DNA of 64,000 bases from assembly GCA_012274445.1 (NCBI GenBank), contig JAAROD010000058.1, positions 372,001 through 436,000 of the forward strand, given 5' to 3'. Below the pieces are notes generated by a model. That model saw nothing but the letters and a program-made list of their open reading frames with translations. It did no database searches and was not told the origin of the DNA. The position numbers and the translations under genes are program-made. Position 1 is the stretch's first letter. Every line of letters starts with the position of its first letter. Below, piece after piece: positions 1 through 11,350 of this stretch. This stretch comes from Sclerotiophoma versabilis (lineage: Eukaryota > Ascomycota > Dothideomycetes > Pleosporales > Didymellaceae).

Positions 1-652
1 TGTCATCTGAACTGAACATACTCGAAGGGGGTACAGGATTCATCATCGGTTCGTCCGTATGGTCTGCTTAGGTCGGGATGCAGCGCACTGTTCGAGCTCA
101 AGTCATACCTGTTTTCTGCACAATAGCTGTCACTGCTCGGCTATGTCACCTTCTGAAACAGGGTTGCAGTAGAACGGTCGCGAGGACAAAGGATAGAACG
201 TGATAGCTCACAGGGGTACTACGAGCATGATGAGAGCTGTCGGCGGGAGAACGAACATAACAAAGGAGGAACGTAAATAAAATTACACATCTGTTTTCGG
301 AGATTCTGGACCCGGATTGATGGTGAAGTCGGGTCGGGGTTCCTGGCGTGGAATGTGTGTCCGAATGTGGTGTAGAAGTTGCCGCATTCCGTATTCCTCC
401 CTTGGTGGTTGTTCGTCTACGACGTCAGCAGGTAAATCAGTGGCTAAGTTGGAAGTCAAATGCACATCGGAGAACCGGATTAGGGTTGAAAGCGTCCAAT
501 TGTGACCAATGGTATATCCTTATCTAGAAAAGCCCTCTTCTATACAGCGCTGGGGCAAGAAATAATCGAACGCCAAGTGCGATGCCACCAGGTATACCGA
601 AGTTCGAATGTGACGAATGAAAAACGTGTCGCAGATGCCAGTCGGAACTCTC
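1..652. other. Gene-free left edge
   Basis: No convincing coding region or RNA gene is visible. The stretch is downstream (3') of the carrier gene on the minus strand and probably holds its 3' untranslated region. Short open frames near 283-505 overlap on both strands and have no family character. Confidence 0.5.
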
Positions 653-1695
653 TTACTCCCCGTCTTTGTCGAACATCTTTCTCATTGCTTTCTGTGCAAG
701 CTCGACACCAGCGAACGTTGCTGCGTTGGCTGGGACAGCTCGGGCCATCGCAGGCCCAATACCGGGGAAGAAAGCCTTGTAACCGCCGTTCGCATAGATA
801 CCCTTGATCGTACCACTGATGGTTGGTCGTCCCTCGGCACTCTGCAAGCGGGACTTAATGGTGTCAATGGGGAAGACAGGAATCCACATGGCAATGCCCG
901 CAGCACCGCCAGCAGCCATAACGGCAGGCATGCTCAACTGCCCTGGCAGACCGGTAACTGGGTCCTTGGGAGTGAGGTTTCTCTTGACGGTCTCGTATGT
1001 TGCGAAGTAGAATGCTGAGCCCGGGCCATCTCGTGCCAGCGTCATCGCAGAGCCACGGTATACGGAGCGAATTCCGCCTTCCTTGTACAGTTGCTTGACA
1101 ACATCCATGCCGCCGTTGTACCTGGGCTTTTCGCCCGGTGCCAAGTTCTTCTGACCCTGGATTTGCAAAAGGACCTTTACGCGCTCGAAGGGTGCGGTGA
1201 TCAGCGTCTGAGGAATAGCACTAAAAAAGCCAGCGGCCGAAACTTGAGCGACGCTGAATTGACCGTTCTCGACAGTCGAAAAGGAAGTTACGAGCTGTTT
1301 ACCAAGATCGTACCCCCAGAAGGAGACAGCAACTGTGCACAGTCAGCAGTGTACTGGAACTGGAAGGCAGGTGCTGTAGGGTACTTACACATGGGCGTTA
1401 CTCCCACAAGTGGTGCAGATACACCTGCGTACAAGCCTCTGACCATCCCATCTCTTGCGATACCCTTCCTCAAAACATCCATAGCACCAGTGTAGACACC
1501 CTTCTCAGCAGTCTGCATCCGTACCTTTACCAGGTCGAACGGATGTCCTACAACCACAGCGAACACACCACCTACACCTCCAGCAACCAGCGCACGAAGC
1601 GACTGTACTGAAGATTTGGTCGCCTTCTTCACATCTTCCTTGAGTTCCTCTTTAGAAGGCAGCTTGTCAGCTACCTTCTCTGTGGTGGTAGACAT
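653..1695 (-). CDS. Mitochondrial carnitine/acylcarnitine carrier (AcuH/CrC1-like)
   Basis: Predicted inner mitochondrial membrane antiporter that exchanges acyl-carnitine for carnitine, feeding acetyl and acyl units into the matrix. Two exons, complement(653..1332, 1389..1695), with a 56-base intron starting GTAAGT; the join restores PMFAVSFWGYDLGK, and the product is 328 residues, usual for the family. All three mitochondrial-carrier repeats carry the P-x-[DE]-x-x-[KR] signature: PFDLVKVRMQ, PFERVKVLLQ and PIDTIKSRLQ. The start is the first ATG, giving a charged N-terminal extension (KLPSKEELKED) before the first repeat. Carrier membership is certain. Assignment to the carnitine subfamily rests on overall resemblance to fungal AcuH-type proteins, as recalled from the family, and is a little less sure. 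Confidence 0.9.
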
Positions 1696-2976
1696 GGCGC
1701 TTGTGCTGGGTTGAGTGCGTCTGATAAAGAGGGATTGCGCGTGAAAAAGACACAGGGTAATTTAAAGATGCTGGAAGGTATGAAGATAGACGGTCTGCAG
1801 GGTATTCGCAGAGAGGGTCAGATCAAAAATGTTGTGTGAATTGGAAGAAAGCGACGGTTGTTTGGACATGTGAGCTCCAGGTCTCCGGAGCTTGGCCCAC
1901 GCACGCCGGGCCTCGCTCGGCTCGTTGACGTGGGCCGAGGCAAAACACCCCTCCTCCAGTGCTCGAGACCGACATGCTCACCTGCTATGCAAAATCATCC
2001 TCCAGAAGACCGAAGTGGGTCAGGCACAGCTTGTTGAATCTTGGAGCAGCTACCACGCTGGTCATGTCGGATAATCAAAAAAATTCGGGCGATCGCCGCC
2101 AGTCCCTGGACATGGCTGCGCAACGCGTCTATCGGTGTATCACCGGACTAAGGCTTGTAGACCTGCAGCAGACACCGGTCGGATACCTGAGAAGCCATTA
2201 GCTGCACTCGGCAGGTGTGCGTGCTAGGTTGTTGTGGCCCTTGTTAGTCATCGCAGCGCTGAAGCTCGATACAGCATGTGAAAATCCGGGGCTCCACGAT
2301 GTCATGTCCGCAGCCCCAAAATCCATCACCACAATACAAAGTGTTCTCACTTGCGTTACATCTCATTTCTAGAAACTAAATACAACTCTGACTTTTCGTT
2401 GCTATGTATAGTTATTCCTTTCTCAATTTTCATTTGTCATTTGGAATACGGGCGACTATCTAAGGACCGCATTCACTCGCATTCATACAACTTGACGTTT
2501 CACAAAGGCCTCCAGCTTCCTCGCGACTGCCCACGAGGTCACTAGGGCTGAGGAAGGCAGAACATGGCAGCCAGTTGGAAGCCATCTGGACGATACACAA
2601 TGTCGGCCTTGGTCTATACCAGGGATGCCTGCATTTGGATTCCGAGGCAAGTTGAGAGCCTCGAATCACAACGACCACACCGCACGCACGACAGCAAATT
2701 GAAGCAACATGGCCGAAGACATGGTCTTACCGATTGCCGTAATTCGCATTCGAATACAAATTTCGTAACTTCGCTTGACCATGAAAACGTTATTCCCTAA
2801 GAGAGGTCGACATTTTTCAGTATCTATTTCTGTAGCGAACATAAGTGCAAGCTTGAATTTCTCCAAAGCTATAACTATGGGGGTTTTGACCATACCAGAT
2901 CTCATTTCGCATCAAGCTCTCGTGAGCAACGCTCTTCTTACGAATTATATCCGTCTCACTGTGAACACTCTCCAAT
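1696..2976. other. Divergent intergenic region with a short inverted repeat
   Basis: This lies between the minus-strand carrier and the plus-strand secreted-protein gene and should hold both promoters. The only structure seen is an inverted repeat with 8-base arms at 1894-1901 (GGCCCACG) and 1929-1936 (CGTGGGCC), about 200 bases upstream of the carrier start. No coding region could be supported. Confidence 0.5.
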
Positions 2977-3455
2977 ATGCTCACTAAGAACGTCCTTCTT
3001 CTATCTGCTGCGGCCATGCCAATGGCATCTGCTCTTCGCTCACAGAAGAGTGCACCTGGTGTCTACGGCTGGTGCGACTTCACTTGGGCCAATGCGAACA
3101 AAGTGCAGGACGTCCAGTGCGGAGCCAGGGACACTGCCAATGACGATCATCCTGTCTATGCTCTTGTATGTCGCCTTCAAAGATGTATGAAGTCCAGGTT
3201 TGGTTGTTTTATTAACTATTACAGTTGGCATTGTACTCCGACAATGGCAAAGAAAAGGAGATTGCTCGCTTTGACAACAAGGCTGGATACAACACTGGTG
3301 ACAAGTGGGACAACACCAAGCATAGTTGGAGCAATTTGCCTCGCAGTAATCTGTCAAAGGCTAGGGTGAAGGTGTGCGTGAACGTTCAGTTTGGTGACGA
3401 CAAATGCCAGTGGGGCAATTATGTTGACAACCCCTATGAATCTGGCACTTCCTAG
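2977..3455 (+). CDS. Small secreted protein, four cysteines (effector-like)
   Basis: Unrecognised 139-residue secreted protein. Two exons (2977..3165, 3225..3455) flank a 59-base intron with GTATGT donor and CTATTACAG acceptor, spliced in phase 0. The N-terminus is a typical signal peptide: a lysine, then LLLSAAAMPMASA, with likely cleavage near residue 19. The mature part has four cysteines (about residues 33, 48, 114 and 124), enough for two disulfides, and many Asn, Asp and Lys. No catalytic motif is seen. Size, secretion signal and cysteines fit the fungal small-secreted-protein class that includes candidate effectors; a role in host interaction is inference only. It stands alone, with a tRNA gene 235 bases downstream. 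Confidence 0.75.
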
Positions 3456-3690
3456 ATACATTGACGACGAGTCAGTGCCAGGTCCGGGTATCAAGTACGA
3501 AAGACTGTGAAGGGCACGTAGCAGACTCGCTTAGCTCCACTTAAAACACACTGTTTACGCGACGAATCGCCGGGCCACTGCATCGACATAAACTTTAGAA
3601 ACTGAAATATTTTGCTTATATTAATATTCTAACTTGAATACGTGCCACAAGTCAATCCAATAAAATTGGAATCTCTTGGTTCAGCGATGA

Positions 3691-3777
3691 GCCCTCTTGG
3701 CTTAGTGGTAAAGCGTATCACTAGTATCACCTCGGTGTGCAATGATAAGATCGCTAGTTCGATTCTGGCAGAGGGCA
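3691..3777 (+). tRNA. tRNA-Thr (anticodon AGT) with intron
   Basis: Full cloverleaf by eye: the acceptor stem GCCCTCT (3691-3697) pairs with AGAGGGC (3770-3776), with discriminator A at 3777. The D arm is GCTT/AAGC around AGTGGTA. The anticodon stem TATCA (3716-3720) pairs with TGATA (3743-3747). The T arm is GCTAG/CTGGC around TTCGATT. The anticodon loop starts CT, then AGT (3723-3725) and A37. A 15-base intron (3727-3741) follows position 37, the canonical site for eukaryotic tRNA introns. The T loop and D loop match the internal B and A boxes of RNA polymerase III promoters. Confidence 0.93.
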
Positions 3778-3779
3778 TC

Positions 3780-3787
3780 TTTTTTTT
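3780..3787 (+). terminator. RNA polymerase III terminator of tRNA-Thr
   Basis: A run of eight T residues starts three bases after the tRNA 3' end, the standard Pol III stop signal. It supports the tRNA gene being functional. Confidence 0.85.
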
Positions 3788-5087
3788 CTCAGCTCACGGA
3801 GCTGATGAATCGCATCTGGTTCATGTATCTGACTCTGGCGCGTGTGTCTCAGATTGTCTGTGGGGAAGGGTCTGAGTAGATGAACCACGTGCTCTTGCAC
3901 TGTCTCAACTTCAGAGAACCCGCAGTTACAGCAACTGTCTTCAAGGTGCCCTTTCAATTATCATATCGTATGCAAACAAACCTCTTGTTTGAATATGCCT
4001 CTGATTATATGTTACTTGCGTTTGCACTGCCTCGATTGTTTTTGCGTGTTTGATGAAAGGAGTCTGCCGAGATTGCGACTTGTCTATCCTTCAGCTTAAT
4101 CTAGCAACTCATCCTAGAAAGCCGTATGCTTCCGAGGCAACGACGGGCCCATCATCTGACAGTTGCAGGTAATTCCTGGCTTCACATGTCGCTGTTTTAC
4201 GTCATTCACTCTGACTAAGACCATGGCTGGTGTGATCGATCAGCTGTACTCGGAATGCGGCGATGGCTGGACAAGCTCACCGAGTGCTCCCATCATGAAG
4301 CACTTGAGGAATGACCCACCCTTCCGTCTTTCCGGACCGTGAAAATCCTCCACGACGCCTTCGCAACCTCAAACACGCTGAAGACCTTCGTACAGGGGCT
4401 CTCGCACCGCCAGCGGCACCACCAAGAGGCTGGAAGTGAAAAAAAGCTCGTGCTCATCGATACCCCGGGAAATTGCAAACAAACAGCGAATCAAACGCAA
4501 AAGGTACCTGGCTCTAAATCGCAGCTAGTTCCAATTGCGGAATGATATACAATGGCACAGACCTCAAAGTGGCGCGTTCTAAGGGCACGCGAACGTTTCG
4601 AAGGACGATTGGCTGCTCTGCCGTGTTTCCTTTGACACTGCGTGCCTGCCCTGCCTGAGGCCGGGTCGCTCCTTCTCTCGCCCTCCGCCGTCCTTTCACC
4701 TTCACTGACCGACCTCTTTGCGGCCAGGCTGTCGTGCTTCTTTCAACCGTCGAGCGCGACATCGACACCACACTCCTTAACCAGCAATTGTCACTCTTTA
4801 TGTCTAGTACTTAGTTTATGATCAACATTCCACCACGCCGACGCGCCGAGGCCAGAGCCATCTGTACATTCCTTACTGCACAGCCTGACCTCCCTTGAGC
4901 CACAGCTGCAGTAAATATTTGACAACCCTTTGCGTTTGTACACAATACTACGTAATCACGAAATTAAATCGAAAAGAGGAGGTGAATTGGACTCACAGAC
5001 TCGACAACTACAACCACAAACGACCGCGATCTGTAATTACACCACATCCACAACTTAGACCAAAATCTGCACGCCACTGCGAACAAT
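3788..5087. other. Intergenic region and probable 5' leader of the SH3-protein gene
   Basis: No gene could be supported. Short open frames near 4293-4771 overlap on both strands and show no family features. The last few hundred bases are rich in ACAAC and pyrimidines, as is common in fungal 5' leaders, and probably belong to the transcript of the gene starting at 5088. Confidence 0.5.
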
Positions 5088-7216
5088 ATGGCCCACCAAC
5101 ATGGACACGCGCGCCTTGTGCGCCGTCAACGCGGTCGACAAGAGGAGGACGATGAGGCAGTTGCGACAGTCATCCAAGTAGTCACGGTGCCCAACACCTA
5201 CACCGGCAAAGTCGTATGGGTCACGCAACAGGCCGACGGCCCAAAGACACTTGTCCCACCCGCCGTAGCAACAAGGCCTTTCCCAACCGCAACAGATGAT
5301 GATGATGACAGGACCACAACTACCAAGCCCACAGCAACGGCTACATCTAGGAGGCCTGCTTCTACGACACATAGCACCGACTCAGAAGCTGAGGAGACAT
5401 CCACAGCAAAGTCAACAAAGGATCCGTCTACTTTGATGGTTGCAACCAAGTCTCCCACCATATCTAATTCGGGGTCATTGGTTGGCGCTTTTGTGTCTGC
5501 CACAGCATCTGCTACAGTATCTGCTACTGCGTCCATTTCCGCTACCCCCACATCTGGTGCCTCGGAAAGTGAAGGGATGTCTGGTGGCGCTAAGGCTGGG
5601 CTTGCTCTTGGTATATTGGTCGGTGTAGCTCTTCTACTTGCTGGAATCTTGTTCATCTACCGCCGCAAGAAGAACGCTATGGCATCAGGGAAAGACAACG
5701 AGAAGATTGGCATGCATGATGCTCCTGCACCGCTGCCTCCCCAGGTACCAACCGGTGCTGCCGCTGCCGCTCCCAGCATTCGTACCAACCGCACCATGTC
5801 TACCGCGCCTCGCCTCAGCCTTCGACCAGTGACCCAGTTCGATCCTACCTTCAATGAGCAGCGAAAGAGCGGAGGAAACTTGCTCTCTGTCGCAGCGGCA
5901 GCGGCTCCTGCTGCTGCCTCTCAAGACCGCGCTGCACCATCTGAGGATCGCCCCGTCAGTGCCTGGGAGCGCCGTGGAGCTACCAACGCTGCTAATGACA
6001 CTGCCGCAGCTCCTGCAGTTAACCCGTTCAACGATCCTCAAACACCTGCCAATAGTCAGCCCCCAGCAAATCCTTTCGGTAACAGCGCTGCTCTTGATGC
6101 CGCGCACTCAGCTATCCCTGACTCGCCTCCCCAAGCACCTCCCAAGCACTCGGCTGCCCCAAGTACTGACCTTGATGCCCGTATTGCGCAGGCACCCGCT
6201 GCTGCTCCAGAGGTTGATGCTGTAGCAGTAGCTACCGCAATGTCCAGTGTACCTGTGCCAGAGAAGGATTTTCCTGCGCCCCCCACTATTAACGCCAACG
6301 CCAATGATGCCCCAGCAAGCCCGGCGTGGACGGAAGATGTTCCCTCATCACCCGCTATGGATACATCTATGATTGCTGGCGCCGCCGGTGCTGCTGGTGT
6401 CGCTGGTGCCGCTGGTGCCGCTGGTGCCATGGCTGCTGGTCGTCCCAACGGACCACCTGGCGGTCCTAACAATGTCCATCGTGTGCAGCTTGACTTCAAG
6501 CCCTCCATGGGTGACGAGCTTGAACTCAAGGCCGGCACGCTGGTTCGCATGCTTCACGAATATGATGATGGATGGGTATGTCTCTTCTAGCGTCGTTTTC
6601 CCATACTTCTACTAACACAATGCAGTCCCTCTGTGTCAGCATGGACCGCACACACCAAGGTGTTGTGCCAAGAACCTGCCTGTCTAAGCACCCTGTCAAG
6701 CCTCGCACTGGACCACCTCGTCAAGGCCCACCTCCACCGCACATGCGTGGACCTCCTATTCGTTCGCCCATGGGTCCGGGTGGCATCCCTCAACCTCGTC
6801 CAATGTCTCCTTCCGATGGTCGCAGCTCGCCTCACCCGCCTGTTCTCTCACCTGCCAGCGACCGCATGTCTCCTGGTCGTCGCCAGATGCCTCCTCACAT
6901 GCAAGGTCCTCCCCGCAACCGCGCCCACAGCAACGCCCCATACCCTGGATCACCACAGGGACGTGACCGCTCGAACAGCAACGCACCGTACGCCGGTCCT
7001 CCTCGCTCGATGTCTCCTGGTCCCTACGGCGGTGGCCCCATGGCGCCTCCACCCCAGATGGGCCGCCCCAGGTCGAATTCCGCTGGCCAAATCAACGGCG
7101 CTCGTCGTGGACCCGCGCCTGGACCCAGCCCGATGAACCCTAACGGCGGACCTATACCAGTACCACTGACCGGTGCTATCCCTAACAGGAAGCCAGTCCC
7201 CGGTATGGCTCTGTAA
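5088..7216 (+). CDS. Single-pass membrane protein with cytoplasmic SH3 domain and proline-rich tail
   Basis: A 692-residue protein in two exons (5088..6575, 6626..7216); the 50-base intron has GTATGT, CTAAC and TGCAG signals. Order of parts: a short N-terminus without a clear signal peptide; a Thr/Ser/Ala-rich outer segment (about 65-165) likely to be O-glycosylated; one membrane helix (about 171-190, GLALGILVGVALLLAGILFI) followed by the stop-transfer YRRKK; a long Ala/Pro-rich linker; an SH3 domain around residues 465-525 that spans the intron (LDFKPSMGDELELKAG, then the conserved GW before and GVVPRTCL after the join); and a Pro/Arg/Gly/Met-rich tail. The layout resembles fungal Fus1- or Sho1-like cortex sensors and scaffolds. 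I infer a signalling or polarity role; the exact orthologue is not known. Confidence 0.85.
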
Positions 7217-9092
7217 ATCCTGCGCTAGCGATCTTTCATGAGGACATGTAGAGCATTTTTGCGATTTCCTTTTGCAGTCGAGTCACTCGCTTTGTCGTCG
7301 ATATCTACCATCTTGTTTTACTTCTACCCTCTGCTACTGCGCCTGGCAAGCGAAACCCCGTCTCTACATACAAAGACGCGGTACAGATCATTTTATTTGC
7401 TTTCTGTGTTTATACCCAAGGTCTGCATCTACTCCCAGTTCACTTTGTGGTGTGGGAGTGGGCTAGATCTTTTTACTAGTTGATAATGTCTTGAAGATAT
7501 TGGGAGGTTTGCTGATCGTTACCTGTCCGCTGGGAGGGTCGGATGGGCTGGAAATATTATGCATGACTTATTGCTGCCCCGTTTGGTGTGCTTCTTTGGG
7601 GGTTAACTGGACTCTTGGGGCGGCTTTGAGATGGAAGGATGGGTTGCATAGGAAGTTACGTAGAAATGTACAAGTTGATATGAACCCAGTACGTCTTCCT
7701 TCTACTCTGTGGGTTATCTTGGCACGTCGACAGCATCATCAGCATACGCCTTTAGCGAGGTACATGCATGCCTCAAGGCGTACAGCCTCGACATCCCGCC
7801 TTCCGTCCATACTCTTCCTCATCCACAGACAGAGAATGTCAAGCCAATACTTGAACCAAATCTGAGAACACTTGTTGGCAGGATGACGCAAGGCAAAGTA
7901 AGCTAGCGTGCTGAATCACGTAACAACCAGCTAGCAAAGTGATGCACAATGCATCCAAACCTCGCACGACATTCGTCCGAAATGGATTTCCAACGCCTCT
8001 CCTCCAAAAAGAGGTTACAGCTCGAGCAACGTTTTGGCGTCCTAGTACCAAGGAGGCAGCACACATACTGCTCTGCCTCTCTGTCATGCCAGATTCCTGA
8101 GAAAGTTTTGCCCATTCAATCTGTCGTGGCGCCGTTGTATGAGCCCCAACGTGTCTGCAGGCGACCTACACATCGAAGCTTCGCTTGGAAAAGGTCCTGG
8201 GCTATTAATGACAAAATATATCCACTGGCTGGGGTAACGATGAAGACATTGTGTACAGATTGGTTTGTGGAGGGAGAATAATAACAGACAAATGCCATTA
8301 ATCAAATCGGCAGCACAACCTTGACACCCTGGTACTCCCGCGGATGCATACGCTTCTGGTCGATGAGGACCTGATGCACACCAACACGGTTACAAACAGT
8401 ATCTGTGGTTTCTGTAGTAACAGAGATCTGGGTCTTGCGTCACTGGCGGTTGGTGGGCACCCAGACCAAGTTACGAAAGTTGTCTGGGGTGGCGCCATAG
8501 AGGAGACAGTATAACTCAAGTGGTGCTACCTGATGTACTGATTGAACTCCAGAGTACAAGTGACCATAGCGAGGCGAAATCAAGAAAGCTGAAATTAGCT
8601 ACGAGGTAGAGGCTCTCAGATGTCGCCGATTCTGAAGGCCTTTAGTAGAACCCAAAATGCAATCTCTCGCGACTGGCAACGAAGCGATGTTCAATCACTC
8701 TCAGTGTTTGCTGTAAGCCGTCAATGGACGCCGTGGGATTTGATGGCTTGAGGTTGTGGGTGTTGTGGGAGAAAACCCGAATGCAAGAAACACTTCCTAC
8801 AAGGTCCTGATGCTCAAATATCTCTAGCCACTTGCCATGACACTTATCCACCTGTCATGAGTCGCCTGCGAACGATTAAGAAAATGTGGGCCTATGATAC
8901 GCAGACGACCAATTGCCGCAAGGTTGAAAGCTCCACCTCGACATTCATCAGATAAGACTAGGTCTTTATCAATTGGCATCTGCCAACCATTCCAAAGTGC
9001 CTGCTAGCGGGAGATAAGCGCGACTACATCGGATCGTAGGGAAGGATAGTATAGGTGCCTTATCGCGTACTGCTTGAAACAGGCTGAACAAT
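7217..9092. other. Gene-poor intergenic region with a possible coding remnant
   Basis: No intact gene seen. The minus-strand translation from about 8520 down to 8300 reads like protein (GATPDNFRNLVWVPTNRQ, one TGA stop, then KRMHPREYQGVKVVLPI and a stop), which could be the 3' end of a decayed gene. The rest looks non-coding. Confidence 0.4.
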
Positions 9093-10347
9093 ATGCATCT
9101 CCTTGCCATCGACCTCTCTAGCAAAAAAAAGGTTATGGCATCCGTCAGCGTAGCACCTAATCTACCCGGAAGACGACCGTCCTTCCAACCATTCCAATGC
9201 CAGGTCTGTCACAGTCGCTTCACTCGATATGAGAACCTCAAACGGCATGCTGCTCTCCATACACGTTCTCAAGATGAAGCCTCCTTGAATTGCGATTTTT
9301 GCCCTGCGACCTTCTCGAGGTCAGACCTACGACAACGGCATGTCAAGAGGAAGCACCCTGAACACCAAGCCATTCGACCCAGGAAGCGACAGATGTTGCA
9401 GCAAGAGAGAGTCTCAAATGCACCACCTCTAGACGCCCGAACCGATATGCATTTTGTCACACCAGAAGAGCAAGGCGACTTCGATGTTGATAGAGGATGG
9501 CAGACTGGTTTAAGTTATGACCAGCACCAGCCGCCCAAATTCGAGGCTCATCGTGACCTCAGAAGTAGTTTGTCATCGAGGAATGGTGTGCCGACAGTTT
9601 TTGCAACAGTGCAGTCGTCAAAAGTCATCAACGTTGCACTGCAAGATACACTAGGAACTGGATTGGATCCGCTGTTGGAGGCCACACAAACGAAACCTCT
9701 TCAATTCAACACAACCTTCAGCGATTTCGGTCCCTTTAGCCAGGACAGTCCTAGCAGATGAACCTCAGCTAAATTACCACAAGGTCAGAATGAATGGAAC
9801 ATCTCGACAATGCGGGTTGCTTGAGACTTGAGTTATTCTCCAATCACCTGTTACCATTCCTGCCGTTCATCCGTCGGTCGACGTTCGATGCTGATCCAGA
9901 TTATGGACAGCAAGCCGGGTCGGGCGCGAGCCTATTCATACAAGGTGTCCATCAAGCTCGCACACTTCTCAAGTCCCACAGCGTTGATGAGGAGCTCGAA
10001 ATTTTCCAAAGTACCACCACTATGCAGGTCTGCCCTGCGATATAATTCTGTGGAAGTGCATCAGCATATGACTTCGAGATGCTCTCCCAGATCATCGCAT
10101 TGGCGTGGGCAGGTGGACTCGTGCAGTCACTAACAGCCGCGGCAACAGCGACTACGAACCTGGACTCTCTTTGGCATCAACCCACCCAGTTTGAAACGTA
10201 TAAACGAATATCATTTGCTGTACACCAGATCGATGCGCTGTGCTATCAGGTACTTTCCGTTCCTCGCTTACTGTCATATTTAGAAATTAAACAGGGAATG
10301 CCATGCCCATTAGACCACTGGGCAGCAACAACTTCTGGACAACCGTG
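9093..10347 (+). pseudogene. Broken C2H2 zinc-finger transcription factor with fungal regulatory domain
   Basis: The first open segment (9093..9761) encodes two classic C2H2 fingers, C36/C39/H52/H56 and C67/C70/H83/H88, with RKRKHPE-like basic residues after the second; it stops at a TGA. The reading then resumes in another frame from 9794 (LFSNHLLPFLPFIRRSTFDAD, typical of the start of the fungal transcription-factor regulatory domain) and runs to a TAA at 10043-10045. It continues in that same frame through 10079..10348, with the family-like stretch YKRISFAVHQIDALCYQ and LEIKQGMPCPLDHW, before a further stop. No intron with credible GT..AG ends joins all segments. The simplest reading is a gene inactivated by at least one frameshift and two stops. 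Undetected introns in a live gene remain possible. Confidence 0.55.
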
Positions 10348-11350
10348 ACATGTGTACTATCCCCAACGCCAGGCTGGTCCTACAGCGCAATACCCACAGA
10401 TAGTGAGACGCCTTTTGTCCTCTAACTCGGATTTTTGTATGTTACCGCCCTTTGGCCATATAGCGGTATCGACTTAACCCAATCCCTGATCTCTAGTGCA
10501 CGAGAGATATCATGGTAATTCATGATAACTGATATCCTGTCCATCGAGAGTCGAGCTGCTCAGATCATCTTTTGTTGCCTGAGAACCTTCCACTTGACCG
10601 CACGGGGGCAATTCAGATCTAGCACTGGCTTCTCTTGGTGAGATTGCATGGAAAACAGCGATGATTCAACTGCGGATATAGCCCCCAACCCACGCATGTG
10701 GCACTGTCGAGGGACGCATGGACTCAGTACTGCATCAGCTGACGGACTATGCACTATCATTTGAGTTTTTATGTGCATCGTGAATTTCAGATTTGGTCAG
10801 GCCACATGTCGACTGGTCCCTACGCTATCTGGATGCAACAATACCACCTGGTACGGAGGTACCTTGGGTCGTTCTGTATGCATACAAGGCGTTCATGATT
10901 GCGTGACAGTCTATCATTATGAAATTGTAGGGTCGATGCAGGTCGTTAGAGTGCAGGATAGTGACACACAAGGTGCTCTGGCGTAGGCGTGGAGGGTTTT
11001 TGGGCGACGACAACGGTGGCAGCTCGGGAGATTGGAAGCTGGGAACTCCGCAGGATGATCAGCGCTACATACAGCTATCAAATACGATGTTCTGCACCAC
11101 AACTGGAAATCATGCTCCGTGGACCTATGCTAAGCCTCCAACATCTCCTCCCTAGGAATGTTCTATACGCTACAGCTAGATCGGTATGGATTCGGTTCTT
11201 CAAAGCCGACCTTAGGAAATCGGGAGGTGTCAGGGACGATGTGAGGATAAAGGCGTCAACACGTGCCCCCGCGTCGACGCTAGCGTCTGAGACAGCCGCC
11301 AATCTGCAGCGCGTCATCTCTCCACGACGCGAGCCTCGCTCTCTCTCTCA
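10348..11350. other. Gene-free stretch upstream of the MYST acetyltransferase
   Basis: No coding region or RNA gene could be supported on either strand. It separates the decayed transcription factor from the acetyltransferase gene, whose promoter and leader must lie here. Confidence 0.5.

Noticed and set aside
1892..1938. Inverted repeat as a transcription terminator or RNA gene
   Set aside because: The arms are only 8 bases, the loop is 27 bases, and intrinsic terminators are not used by RNA polymerase II.
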